Positions 34,030 through 46,347 of a DNA stretch of 64,000 nucleotides are shown here, piece by piece (within the stretch, counting starts at the first letter, position 1; the number at the start of each line of letters is the position of its first letter). Origin of the DNA: Carnegiea gigantea (lineage: Eukaryota; Streptophyta; Magnoliopsida; Caryophyllales; Cactaceae); the NCBI GenBank assembly GCA_029747015.1, contig JAKOGI010000354.1:569001-633000 (forward strand). The letters are read 5' to 3'. A program made the translations under genes and the position numbers. Under the pieces are notes generated by a model. It did no database searches, was not told the DNA's origin, and saw only the letters and a program-made list of their open reading frames with translations.

Positions 34030-34630
34030 AATACCCTCACACCAAAACTTTGCTTATCCTCGAGCAAAACAACCTAAACTAACTAACTAGAAATGAAAAA
34101 TAACAAAAAGAAAATCCTAACTCACTTTCACAGGAATTACGGTTGCATTTAGCGTATACAACAAGCCATTTAAACCCCTTGGTTTCCCAAGCGGACGAGT
34201 GAGGTCTCATGAGAGTTTTCAAGTGAAATACCCACAAAAATCTTTTCAAAAACAACGAAAAATATTTTTGTTTTTTTTAAAACATGATAATATATACAAA
34301 TAATGGGAAAATTATGTACATGATTTATGCAATTGCGTCATCCTAATTACCAAATCGTCAAATTATATATGAATATAATGTACAATCAAAAAACATGTAA
34401 GTCACAATAAGCAGCTCAACCTCCATTTTTCACCCCACACAACAATATGCAATGATATGTACACTTTGGTGTGTGTGTAAATGTATATCAATCCCTATGA
34501 ATCAAGTTGCTAACATTGACATGATCATCGTTTCCTCATCTAATAATTACCTTTTGTTCAAACTAGAATTATGATATTTCATATCCTTTATTGTTTAATA
34601 TTTGCTCAAAATAAATTATTAAATTAGAAT
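34030..34630 (-). other. Element F 3' UTR with block conserved in Athila E
   Basis: The reverse complement of about 34105-34245 matches E at about 21530-21660 (GAGACCTCACTC, TTGTATACGCTAAATGCAAC, GAGTTAGGATTTTC). The terminal purine tract is at 34030-34047. Confidence 0.75.
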
Positions 34631-35104
34631 TTTAATAATGTTTTTATTTATTTTGTAGGGACTTAAAACGCTTTGAAAAATAAATAAATTCACTCAAACA
34701 AGTGCAAAGGCTAGATCAGTGTGGAGACAGCAACAAGAAGAAGAAGGAACAAAAGGTCCAGGCCCTGTGGTTCTAGGAAGCACGAGGCCCAGACAGGCAG
34801 CCCATTTCCTTTTTCTCCTTCTTATTCACGGTGAGCCTTATTTCTGCAGCCCAGTGGCCCAGATGGTTCCCTCTACCCGGTCTATCCTCCTTCTCTTCTT
34901 TTCATTCCTTGCTCTCCCTCCTTGGGTCGGCCCAGCACTAGACATGCCTCCTTTTTTCCCCCCTAATTTCTCTCCCTTTTCCCCTTTCTTTCTCTTTCGT
35001 GGGCTGGACCCATCACGTTGGCCCTCCTTTCCCGAGCCCATCACTTCGCCCAGCCTGCTCCTACTTAAAACTCATGCGTAATGCACGTGAGTGCCAACAA
35101 CCTC

Positions 35105-35135
<31 letters not shown>

Positions 35136-36000
35136 CTTCTTCTTCTTCTTCTTCGGTTTAGCAACCCAGAAGGTCCCGAAAAAATGGAGCACCGTGCCCT
35201 TCCATCTTCCTCCATCATAATCACACGGCTCTTCCTCTGCCTTCTTGTCTTCTTCCACTTCGGTTTCTAACCCAAGAAGCTCAAAAGTCACAGGAAAAAG
35301 AGCTCGATTGTGCTCCTTCTCTTCCTCCTTCCTTAAGCTACCAAAATCAAGAGGAGAAGAAATGAACAGAGCAGCGGCTTTCCTTCTCTTATTTGGCCGT
35401 TATTTCCTCTCTCTCTCTCTCTCCTCGTTCATGTGCCTTAATCACCACTATTATCAAGCTGGCGGTTATAAGAATTAGACAAGGCTTGATTGAGGATTAA
35501 TGAAGCAATCAAGAGGGGCGAGAGGTTGCGTTTTTATGGAGATGGCCGAAAGCAGAGCAAGGCGGAAAAGAGGAGGTGAGTAGAAGCTAGAACAGGAAGG
35601 GGAGATTAGCATCGAGTTTTCCAGTTCAAAATTCACTTTCGTTTTTAATCTTCAATTTCATTTGTTGCCAGCTTTAATTCTAGATTATAGTTCTCAAATT
35701 GTGTAACCGAATTTTGAGTTGGTAAACTGAGTCACGTGAGTAGTGTGCGAATTAAGATTCTGGGTTCGATTGGCATTCGATATTGGGTTCTTCGCTCTAG
35801 TTCTTCGAACACTTTGTACATTTCTCTATTTTTGCTTTGATTTTTGGGATTCGATTTTATGTGTCTTGGCTTCAACTATTTTTGTTTCAATTTAGTTTCA
35901 TTTTATTTTGGTGATAAATTTAGCTTGTGCCAAGGGGTCAATGCTATATGCTGGTTTAACTTACTTAGCAACCTAAATTTCAAAATCCATCTCTAAGGAC
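34631..36000 (+). other. Foreign segment inside element F, possible solo LTR
   Basis: More GC-rich than its surroundings, with repeated GGCCCA words at 34750-35050, a (CTT)n run at about 35106-35155, a (CT)n run at about 35409-35425, and a pyrimidine-rich then T-rich tail. It reads like the LTR or leader of another element. I could not find paired TG/CA ends or a TSD. The long frames here (34719, 34838, 35103) come from low-complexity sequence. Confidence 0.35.
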
Positions 36001-36950
36001 AACATTCGTAATTCCTACAACAAATAGACTATATACTTGCGGATTTTGCAACTTCTTCTTTGCTCTCTTTTTCCTTTTTTTTCTTTTTTTTAACAAGAAT
36101 AATACCCACTTGACTTACAAATATTCGGGTCATTCATAATAGGAATTTTGTTATATCGTACAAAGCACTTATTTCATTGCCTAAATAGATGTATAATCAA
36201 ATAAAATAGCACATATTCAAGCCAATTAAAGATATGAAATAAAAATAGTGGCTTTAAACATTGGTGCTCGAGTTTTTATTCACTTTTTTTAGCTTTTTTC
36301 CTTTTCTATTCTTTTTTTTCGCATTTTTCCAGAGCATAGAAGGCAATTTTGACAAACAAAAGTTCGTATGCCAACTTAACAACAAAATTCTAAGAATTGA
36401 TGGTAAAGTGAGCAAGGTAGGTACAAAATCGCACATATGAGACGAGGTTATTATGAAAAGTCGAATCTACATCTTTAATTAGGCATGTCATAATGCAAAC
36501 TCTATTTACATAACTCAATGACCGAACAACATCGGATCAAAATCAACAAGAAAGAACACAAATCCCCAAAGAAAAAGAAAAATCTTTTTTAATTTTTTCA
36601 AAAATTTCGCAAAATATATACCAATGGGCACCTCACCCCCACAGCAAAACTCCACAATGTCCTCATTGTGGGAACTAAAGTGCCAAAAAGTAAGCAAATA
36701 CGCAATCCAACTAGAAACCAAACACAAATTCACAAGTATATACAAAATTATGACACCACTAACAAGCACAAAACCAAACAATACCAATAAATATTCACAA
36801 AATAAAAACACACCGCTAACAAACGCACATAAAACAAAATACATAAATCAAACATGGGTGATCATAGCCATCTCGGCTCAACAAATCCTAAAGTTCACCT
36901 CAAAATTGATCTCTACACAATCACAATCCTAAATATCCATAATTATGTAT
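36001..36950 (-). other. Element F post-gag 3' region
   Basis: Minus strand has an Athila-like internal purine run (TGTGGGGGTGAGGTGCCCAT) near 36640-36625, the counterpart of E at 20700. The rest is T/A-rich; no gene. Confidence 0.6.
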
Positions 36951-38241
36951 GAAAAGAAATAAAGAAAAGAAAAGGAAAAAGAGAGAAGAGTTAGAATGAT
37001 CATCCCAGGTTGGGTGTTGAGTGCACCTAAACTATGCATTACTGAGATGCAGTACAAGAGGCTCAAGGAGTATCAACCACTCCTTCAAATCACCAAGTTG
37101 CCACTTGTATCAATCCCTACCAAAGCTCATAGCAACTTATCAAATAAACTTGAACCGCCCTCAAAAAAGTTAAAACCATTAGTGAAAAGGAGGATGTTCC
37201 AAAGAAAGTATGTCACCGGAACAGAAGTGAGAACTCTCTTGAGCTTATCAAAGCTCTGGGCCTAATCATAGGAGTTATACACATTCCCAACATCACTCAA
37301 TGTAGAGGATAAGGGCCTACAAGTCTCACAGGAAGATGAATGCACAAACTAGGCAAAAATCCTAAATCCTCTACATAATCCTCACGTCATATGGCCACAT
37401 CAAGCTTATGAGTTCAATCTAAATTAGAGGCATAAATCATGTAAGTCTGGGACTCCGAGACGGTGGACATTCAGGCATCCATGAAAGAGTGAGATGATGG
37501 AGTATAAGCGGGCAAGACACTAGAAGTTGGCATGTTCTTAGGAGGGAACTCGATGTGTGTTACATCAATGAGCTCTATATAAGAAGGCGTGATATCAACT
37601 CACTCCTCAACACAAGGCTCCTCTAAAGGAGTCTCCAGTAAATACTCTTCCTTAACAAAAACATCCTTGGAAACCACAATCATGTCATGCTTAAGACCAC
37701 AACTAGCCGTAACCACTAGTTTCTCACTCTCATCACTCTCTCTCAAGGGGGCTAAGATAAAAGGTGTATCATCAAAAACTATATCACCTATAAGAGCATC
37801 CATAATCTTAAGATGAGGGCTGATCATTAGGGGATGCAATGAGGGATCACTCACACCCCCAAAAGACATTTGATAAAAAGGGTGAGAGTTGAGCTAACAC
37901 CATAGTTTAAGAGAAAATCATAAGAATAAGACGGAGGAATACAATCATGAGGTTGAGGAGGTTAATAGAGAGGAACTTCAAGTTGATGCTCGCAATGAAG
38001 CATAGTATCCTCCAAAGCAACGAAGTCATTCGGTGATTTGCCCTTATTATCCATAAAAAAATGCAATACTAGGGGCATCCTTAATTGTTTCCCAATTATA
38101 TGTCTTATCACTTAAATCCACAAGAAAGTCCCAAGCCTCATTAGCATTTTTACAAAGACATTATCCCTCATACATAGATTCAACCATTGTCCTAGTACTC
38201 ATATCCAAACCTTCGTAAGATATTTATCACAAATTCCATCT
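36951..38241 (-). other. Element F remnant between gag and 3' UTR
   Basis: Spans the place where about 4.5 kb of pol would be expected. An 89-codon acidic minus frame at 37600-37869 may be an Athila linker remnant, but I do not recognise a domain. No RT, RNase H or integrase motif is seen on either strand. Confidence 0.45.
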
Positions 38242-38829
38242 CTATAAACCATGGTGAGGGCACTGAATAAATAACTCCTTGAACCTATTGATATACTTCC
38301 AAAAAGGCTCATGTTCAAGTTGGACAAAAGAGAGGATTTCATTCCTAATTCTAATGGTCTTGCTAGTGAGAAAGTATCTCTTAAGAAATATATCAACAAA
38401 AGAATCCCAAGCTTTAATAGAACCAACCTTAAAACCATACACCCACCTCTTAGCATCACCTTTGAGAGCAAATAGAATGAATTTCAACCTCACAACATCG
38501 TTTGGTACCCTAGGCATATGAATCAATGAACACACCTCCTTAAACTCACGAATTAACAAATAAGGATCTTTAATGCCTGTAAATTTAGGAAGCATGCCAA
38601 CATAATCCGGAATAAGCATAAATGTCACATCATTAGGAATAGGAGGGAGGTTAAAACATGATTGAGGAGAAGTTCGAGGAGGATAGAAGTGATCCTTAAA
38701 TAAATGTTGTGGGTCAGGTTCCACTGTTTCAAAAAACGGGCTCATCAAGTTTAGTGAACTTAGGCTCAACATTAACCATATTTGTTTTCTCAAAATTCCC
38801 AAGCCCATCATTAAAATCCCATGTGCCAA
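38242..38829 (-). pseudogene. Element F gag
   Basis: Athila gag domain: IPDYVGMLPKFTGIKDPYLL, FALKGDAKRWVYGFKVGSIK, WDSFVDIFLKRYFLTSKTIR and LEHEPFWKYINRFKELFIQC; closely parallel to E gag at 14990-15350. Open for 195 codons, then broken near 38242. Confidence 0.85.
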
Positions 38830-39059
38830 AACTTTTTGATTTTATAAAATTTTCGATTTGTTGGGATTTTCACATTTTCTATTTTTTTTTTTTTTTGTGT
38901 TTTTCAATGTCATCCAAATAAGCAGCGCTACTCCACAATTCAAGAGAAAAAATAAAGAAACAATAAAGGAGACTATACTAGAACACAATGAACTAAAGGG
39001 GGACATATTTATAAGAAGTGACTTAATTAGTGCCACCGTCCCCAGCAACGACGCCAATT
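38830..39059 (-). other. Element F leader and tRNA-Asp-type primer site
   Basis: TGGCGTCGTTGCTGGGGA on the minus strand at 39056-39039, 3 nt from the LTR, followed by the gag leader with an A-run (T-run at about 38881-38896 on plus). Confidence 0.85.
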
Positions 39060-40403
39060 TGTTTATGTAGTTTTTTGAAGGGTGAGCAAATGTCGAAATT
39101 TGTCGTCCTTTGGGACGGTGTAGAAATCAAGTCACTAATAATTTTCAGCCCCAACTCTAATATAGGGAAAGACATAAATGTCACTAAGCATGATTAATTA
39201 ACTGATTGCTCACTAATTCTAATCTAACATGATTAATTAAACTAAACTAAAACAAAGTATACTTAATAAAATTAACAAAAAACATCATATTAACTAATAA
39301 TAACTAGTAAAATATCTAATTAACTAAGAAAATATGAAAATTGCTAACTAAAAGAAGAGAGAAAAGGGGGTGTACCTCAAAACCTTGAAAATCTAACAAT
39401 GGAGGTTGGCCTCAACAAATGGGTGATGATTGGAGGTGGATTCTCTACTTGTTCTCACTAATCTAACCCAACTGCTCCTAATCTAACCCACTGAGAGCCA
39501 AAAACTTCAACTTGTAAAAGTGGTTTTCAACCCTAAGATGGAGGCAAGAGAAAGAGTTTGAAAGTTGCAATCCTGAAGAAAGAGAATGAGAGATTAAGAA
39601 TAGATAAGAGAATAGAAGGATGTTAGAAAAGGGAGATACTAATTGCACTCCATTAATAAACAAAAGCATGTAATTTGGGCATTATTTGGGCATTAAACTA
39701 GTGAATCAAACTCAAGAAAGTAAGAACTTGAATGAAAATGAAGATTAAAGAGAGAGAAAGAAAGCTAATTATATCAAAACTTCATTACTCTTGAAAGGTA
39801 GCTACAAAATGAAACTAAATCTATACTCATCTCTCCTAAACCCTAGCTAAACCCTATTCCTAAAACCTCAAAAATAGATAATTACACAAATGGTGGAAGG
39901 GACTTTAATAGATCCCAATGCAGCATGTTTGACATGGCCGTGCCAAGTGGCATGAGCAAACCGTGCCAAACCTCTGGAAGGCAACAAGCGGGGCAGGATA
40001 GCAGGTGGCACGGTCGTGCGACATGACACGGGCACCCTTTGCCAAGTTTCTGGTATTCTGCATAGAAATAGACCAAAAATAGGATTTGGTATGGACATTC
40101 CGTGCCACCTGGCTCTGGCAGCCCATGCCAAATTTCTGTAGCGTTCTTCTTCCTTATTTCTCCCATAATTTTTGTGCTTGTCGACTAAACCTTACTTCAT
40201 GGTTATCCTGGGTTATCCTCCAAGTTTTCCGGACTAAGATGCCTAACCTTTGGCATGATTTGCACGAATTATTCGCTATTTACGTAATTTTCTTTATTAT
40301 TTACAAAACCAACAAAATACAAATAAATAACCCAATATACCAATTATTTGAGCTAAATCTTGGTAGAATGAGGTATAAGATTGACGCACATCTTGCCCGA
40401 ACA
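39060..40403 (-). repeat. Element F 5' LTR
   Basis: Direct repeat of 32692-34029. It begins TGTTTATGTAG on the plus strand and ends GCCCGAACA at 40403. Confidence 0.88.
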
Positions 40404-40694
40404 CTTTTTTAAACCTATCTCCTTGCCATAATCCTCGATTTCCTATGTGCAACAACCTTGTATCCAAATATTAAATAGGATGAGCATTACACTGATTTCT
40501 ACTCGGAGTTTATTGGCTGGTGAACATCTAGTCCTTTCTCATCCAAAAACACTATCTCCTTAAGAAACTCTTAGTTGACTTGTACCTCTACAAAGACCCT
40601 AATGTGGCCAAACGTTTCCCATATAGCAGTAAAAGGGTCTATCTTCTTCCATTATCTAACTTTGTTCACAATCTTTCCTAAACTTGGAGGGCCC
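40404..40694 (-). pseudogene. LINE 5' part (ORF1 DUF4283-like fragment)
   Basis: Minus strand reads SLGKIVNKVR, IDPFTAIWETFGHIRVFVEV, NQEFLKEIVFLDEKGLDVHQ (with a stop for Q) and FGYKVVAHRKS, the pattern of the DUF4283/zinc-knuckle region at the front of plant L1 elements. It belongs to the LINE at 29465-32691. It is cut on the right by element C. Confidence 0.65.
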
Positions 40695-42166
40695 TGTAGA
40701 TGCATAAAAATGGCATCTTTATTTTAATCGTCCAATGGCGAAAATAATACCCTAACTAGTGTATTTGGGGGCTTACTAAGGTGACTATTAAATTTAGAGT
40801 CTGAAGTAATAAAAGAAAAGAAAAACAAAGGAGAGCACACGGAGAAAGGCCTAATGGGCTTGATCTGATCCAAGCCAGGAATCGGTTGGTTCACTAAATA
40901 GGGAACCTGGCCGGATCCCTGAATTTTCTTTCACTCGGGGCTTCTCTACCTAAACAGGATTAATTGGTCTTAGTGCTAATCTGATTAGTTTACTATGTTT
41001 AACTAGTCAGATTTCTAGTTGAATTAGAGCATGTGTTTAAATTAAGCTTAGGAGTTGGTCTCTTTTCTTTAAACTGATTCAGACTATCCTCTCAATCACT
41101 ATACAACGGGGAGGTTAAAGATATCAGTTAGGCATCAAAAAATTGGTATCAGCTATACACCAGAAACTAACATTGTGTGAGAGTTAGAAAATAGCAAGAG
41201 ATTTTTGGTATCCAGAGATTAGAGAGACAAAATCTAGAGTTGCATATTAAGAGCTTTAAGGAGAGATCTAATTGATCATTAAAAGGTGTCGCTTTGCTAG
41301 GTTCCTAGGTAAATCAGGTGGGTATCCTGAGGGAGAAATCTTTATCTTTCCCTTACTCTTCTACTGAATCTCTCTTTTGTGATTTTTGATTTCGATTTAC
41401 CAAAGATATAATCTTTAGGTAGTTCCCAACTCGTTGTAATTGTTTACTTTGTTTTGGCTTTTATTAACTAAAAGTTGTGTCTTTTTGCATTATCTAAAAC
41501 GATTCATACTAATCTGTCGCATGATTGTGTGATAGCAAAATTAATATTTGATTTCCCATACTGAATAGTTGAATAATGATGAGCAGTGATGCGGTGCATC
41601 TTATCGTGTCACCGTACCATCACCCCCGCATATGAATCCGCGATATTATACTAAGGAGTTAAGATGTTCCCCACACTAGAGTTACTCGGAGCCACTCGAA
41701 AACCTTTTTGAAGTGGAATCGATTGTCCCTTTTCGTGTCTCTTTAGTTGTGCCTATTGATTTACGGTTCACTTCGAAAAATAGTCTTGGTTTGTAAGTTT
41801 TTTCTAAAACTCACTAGCGATTCTATTAATTAATTAATTTTTATTACTTTAATCTCTTTACTTTTATTTGTTTTTATTTTTATTTTCTAGCAGAATGATT
41901 CTAGATCCAAGATAGTTTTACTGTTCGGACCAGGATCTCGGCCCAACACTGGCTCAAGAGTCCGGCTGGGTTCTTGGATCAGGCTGGCTGCCTATATCAT
42001 GGATCAGACAGTCATTACTGTCAGGATTTGAATTAGGCAATTGGATCTAACTCTGGCCCCAAAACCCGGTAGAGGTCTTGGACTAGAATTATGGCCCAAT
42101 TTCTTAATCTACCAGATTCTGATTTTTTTTAAAAAATACCATATTAACAACCAATTAATAATAATA

Positions 42167-42198
<32 letters not shown>

Positions 42199-42300
42199 AA
42201 TGATGATGATGATAATGATAATAAATACCCAGCAAACTAGTCCGACCATTCATGGGCGACCACGCCCTGGGATAGGTTCTCTAGGGTCATGGTCCTTACG
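40695..42300 (+). repeat. Element C 5' LTR
   Basis: Begins TGTAGATGCATAAAAATGGC and ends GGTCCTTACG (CA altered). It shares the start region and landmarks (AATTRTACCCTAAC, TCGCATGATTGTGTGATAGC-like, CACCGTACCATC) with the minus-strand LTR of B. A (GAT)n-rich microsatellite lies at about 42156-42226. Confidence 0.75.
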
Positions 42301-43720
42301 GTGGTGACTTCATTGGAGAAATTTTTCTTACAAGTGGGTGAGATTTGAAATTTAATATCGGAAATTATTTCATTATGCTTGCATTAGGCATTGTTGCATT
42401 GAAAGGTGTAGGCCTAACATGATTAACAACACCTTTATGATTAAAGCCGGTTATTACCCTCTGAGAAATCAATTGGCTAATTTGGTGGGTCCATTATACT
42501 CAACTAAGCATGCGTTGATCCACCCACTTGCGATATACTTTCTGGCCAACATGACTTAGGGAAGCAACCAAAATGTTCCAATCTTGCCATGCACCCCATG
42601 GATGAAGTAAGAAGCATCTGGGATCACGAAAAGACTATTTTAGACTTGACTTGCAATACTTACAACTTAGAACTCTGGCTAAGGTTGAAACTCATGTGTA
42701 TGCTTGGATGTGTTTTTGTATGGTTCAACTTCTTTAGCCCTGGGGACTATCCATTGACGCTTTAGGTTTAGGAAAGCCCAATGTAGGAAACATCAAGCTT
42801 AGCGACTAGGGTTATGAACCAAAATGGCTTCAAGGCCAATTAAGTTCTTAGGGCTCTTATCCTTGAACCTGTCAAGGTTCAATGCTTAGCTTATGGAATA
42901 AAGTTCGTAAGAGGATATTCAACCGAGCTTGAATGAGTCTGGCTAGGAATTTTAAAAAAAAGGAGTCTGTGTGCGAGTAGAAGTACATGATTGTTTTAGA
43001 AAAATTTGACTAGGATTGTCTTAAGTTTGGATCTAGGAAAAAGGGTGAGAGTTAGTTTTCTAGGCTAATTAGGAACTCGATTAGTACTTTAAGATAGTCT
43101 GCCTGCACTTAATTGGGTCTAAGTTTAGGAGAAAAAGGAAAGAGCCAGGATGATTGTTTGGGAGCCCAATTAGGAGCTCAGTCATCATCCGTGAAGCTTG
43201 ACTGCATTAGTTTATGTCTGGGCTTAGAAGAAAGATGTTAGAATCAGGATGTCAGTCTTGAGGCCCAATTAGGAACCCGACCGACATCCTACAGCTAGGT
43301 CCAATTTGGGTTAGCATTCTTACAGTTAGCATACTGGGCTCTCGGCATTAGGATTCTTAGTCTATAAGTCAGCACGTTTTGATTCTTTTAATTCCCCATC
43401 AAAAGGTATTTAGATGAGCTAGTCCTCAGCACGTTCCATTATTTACCAAGGTAGGGAAGACCAGGAAAGTATACGAGCTTTGTCTATCAACTGGTAGACT
43501 TCTATCTAAGGAGCAATCAGAAGAAACTCCACCTGTCTGGTCAAAGTCAAAGCTAAGATCCAAGTCAAATTCTAATTTATCGCCGATTCCAATGGTTGGG
43601 AATAACGAGATCGCGTAACTGATAAAGATGATATAAAAGATACAAACCAAAATAGAGAAGAGTTACAACAAGATGGAGATGATGGCTACTATGATCCAAA
43701 ACCTTGCCAAAAAATCCTAA
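42301..43720 (+). other. Element C primer site and leader
   Basis: TGGTGACTTCATTGGAGA at 42302-42319 resembles the TGGCGACTC.. tRNA-Arg-type site of Tat/Ogre elements. The remaining 1.4 kb is a long leader with no recognised ORF. Confidence 0.6.
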
Positions 43721-44990
43721 GTGGAGAATAGTGAGCAATCCCATGTTGAGGGGGGGAATGATGATGGAAAGGGAGAAATACAGAATACAAAAGAAGGAGA
43801 ACCAGAAAAGGGCACGACCCAAATTGATCCACGTATAGATCACATAGAACAATTGCTTAAAGAGTCTTCCATGCTCAACTATTACTTTAATGACTATACG
43901 AGATTCACGTTAGTCTCAAAAGGGAAGTTGCCCACAAAGTTCACTATGCTTGAACGTCAAGTTTTATGGGACTAAAAAGCCTTACCATCACGTGAGAACC
44001 TTTGCTAGCATAATAACTTTAAAAGGAATTGATAAGGATATCTTCCACATCATATTTCCTTGGACCTTTGACAAAGGAGGTGATGAGGTTGTACAATGCC
44101 ATAGACACCCAAAAGGTTATGAATTGGGATGGCTTTGTAGGGAATTCCTGCATCACTATTCATACAATGCTAACCTCTCAATCATGCTCAAGGACCTAGA
44201 GCTACTCAAATAGAAAGAAAAGGAGGGCTTCTCTGACTACTTAGCTAGATGGAGGGCAAAGGCCGCTCATATGGTGGATTAACCTTCAGAAGCTTATCAT
44301 TGGGACAATTCACCAGGAACCTCTAACCTACATATAGGTAGCACCTAAGGTTCTTGCCATTTGAAAATTTCACCACACTGAGGAACGTAGGCATGTTAGT
44401 AGAGAAAGAGTTATATAAGGAAGCACCTGCCAAGACTGGCAGCGATTGGAAAGGCAACTACCAAAACAAATATAAAACGCTAGCAGTTCCAAGGAAGTGC
44501 ATAAGATAAATCATTTTATTGAGTATAGCCCCATAGGGACCACCTACACTCAGGCTCTAAAGAGACTTCTGGCCAAAGGGAAAATCGATCTCCTTGAGGT
44601 CAAGCCAAAAACTGAGGCTCTTAGGCAGTGCAAGTCTTTTAATCTGACCAAGTACTATAAGTACCATCGGCCTTGAGGGAATAACATCAAAAATTATTAG
44701 ACCTTTAAGGACAAGCTAGAAAGGATGTTCAAGTTAGGATAACCTCTATTGCTTAAAGGAGCTTAGAAGCCCAACAATGATAAAAATCCAATGGGAGATC
44801 ACGAAAGCATCTTTGTCATCAATGATCAAGAAGAGGAATAGGATCCTTCTATGCTCATGCATACAAAGAACTCATGACCCAAAACTAAAGGTAAGCATTT
44901 CTACACAATACCTGGAGGTATACAACCTATATAAAAGTGATGAAGATGACATATATGAAACCAAGGAGATTGTCCATCTATCAAGGTAAG
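43721..44990 (+). pseudogene. Element C gag
   Basis: Frames 43721-43975 and 43950-44213 join at a frameshift near 43965: KGKLPTKFTMLERQ then VKFYGTKKPYHHVRTFASII, a KFxxFDGTxxPxxH-type Tat gag motif. It continues with stops to about 44990. Confidence 0.65.
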
Positions 44991-45261
44991 CAACGATGAT
45001 TTCTAAGGCGGGAATAAAGAACAAGACTTATTGGGAGAAGAAGACCAAGGAAGCATCCAACATATCACAAAGGCTGGGTGGCACCAAGCCTAAGCGGGCC
45101 CATAACAGGCCTCGAAAAAGGAAAAGGGGACGATAGTTCAAGAGGAGGATCCGATGCTAAAGCAATTGCAGAAACTTAAAATCAAAGTAACTATTTGGCA
45201 GCTCATAATTGCTTCTCAAAAGTACAGACAATTCATACTAGATGAATAAAGTAAGGTTCAC

Positions 45262-45738
45262 TTGTCTCCTGAAGCTACGCTTAAGGAAATGATAGCTTCA
45301 ATCGCGTCTAGCAAAGGCATTATAACCTTTAGCAGCATAGAACTCCCGCTAAGAGGACTTGCACATAACAATGCCCTATATATCACCGTGATATGCCTCC
45401 AGAAGTATGTACCTTTTATCCTAGTTGATAATGGGTTAGCAATGAATGTTTTCCCTTGGAGAACTGCTACAAGACTGGGAATCAATGAACTTTAACTCTC
45501 AACACTATTAACTAATCTAAGAGCATATGACAACTCCAAAAGACTAGTGTTGGGCACTATTCTCCTCCCCATTAATGTGGGTCCTATTGAAAGGAATGTA
45601 GAATTCCAAGTTCTGAATATTCTAGCTGCCTTTAACTTGCTTGTAGGAAGACCATGGCTTCATGACCACAAGGCAGTTCTGCCTACCCTACAGCTAAAAG
45701 TGAAGATGTTCATAAAAGGGCAGGTGGTCACTTATTGA
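45262..45738 (+). pseudogene. Element C aspartic protease
   Basis: FSSIELPLRGLAHNNALYIT, then VPFILVDNGLAMNVFPWRTA, where VDNGSSLNV is the lineage norm (the catalytic Asp is kept). After a stop at 45493 come ERNVEFQVLNILAAFNLLVG and RPWLHDHKAVLPTLQLKVKM. Confidence 0.75.
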
Positions 45739-45875
45739 AGGGGACAACTTACGTGCTACAATCACTACAAAGGGGCCAATACTATAAGTAGAGCAAAATC
45801 ACAATGATGACAGACTCTATAACTTTGAAACGGTTGCAGTCTTAGATAAGGATCAGGCTTCTTTCGAGTTGGAGT

Positions 45876-46088
45876 ATGAATGCTATCTTTAAAAAGTCAA
45901 AATACTTCCCAGGAATGGCTTTGGGACAAAGAAAACAAGGATGGACTTACTTTCCCTGGACTCAAAATAAGGGTAACAAATTTGAATTAGGATATCAACC
46001 TAATCCTAAGGAAGTGGCTAAAGCTAGGCGAGAAGCCCAAGCCGGAAAAGCTGTTGTTGGTAGGGGAATCAGAAGTACTATACCATGA
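45876..46088 (+). pseudogene. Element C G-patch-like region of pol
   Basis: KYFPGMALGQRKQGWTYFPW followed by FELGYQPNPKEVAKARREA fits the Gly-rich G-patch-like segment between protease and RT in Tat/Ogre pol. Confidence 0.55.
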
Positions 46089-46347
46089 AGCCTTACTTTC
46101 TTGCTCTTAATGGCGGTTCCTTCATGATGGAGATAATTTTCCTTTCTATGGTTTTCCCGAGCCCCACCACATAGGAAAAAAGGGAATCTTGGTGCCTGGG
46201 TTAGAAGTGTTCAGTGATTGCTAGCAATTAGAGAAAGATGCACCCACTACTATGAGAAAGGATCAATCCACTCAAGATTGGATCCACTTAGCTGAAAGGA
46301 TACTGTTTTGGTAAGATTATAGGAAGCAAGAAGACCTTGGTGCGGTT

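Larger units (their letters stand above)
32692..40403 (-). mobile_element. Element F: Athila-type deletion derivative
   Basis: LTRs 32692-34029 and 39060-40403 (about 1.34 kb). On the minus strand a tRNA-Asp-type primer site TGGCGTCGTTGCTGGGGA at 39056-39039 follows the 5' LTR, gag follows, and a purine tract TTTTGGTGTGAGGGTATT precedes the 3' LTR at 34029. Only gag and a short remnant are present: RT, RNase H and integrase are missing, so it depended on another element. It splits the LINE. No clean TSD could be read. Confidence 0.8.

Noticed and set aside
35103..35291. ORF with a poly-Lys tail
   Set aside because: A product of the (CTT)n microsatellite.
40404..40408. Clean TSD for element F
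   Set aside because: Flanks TTATA (32687-32691) and CTTTT (40404-40408) do not match; LTR ends may be off by a few bases or diverged.
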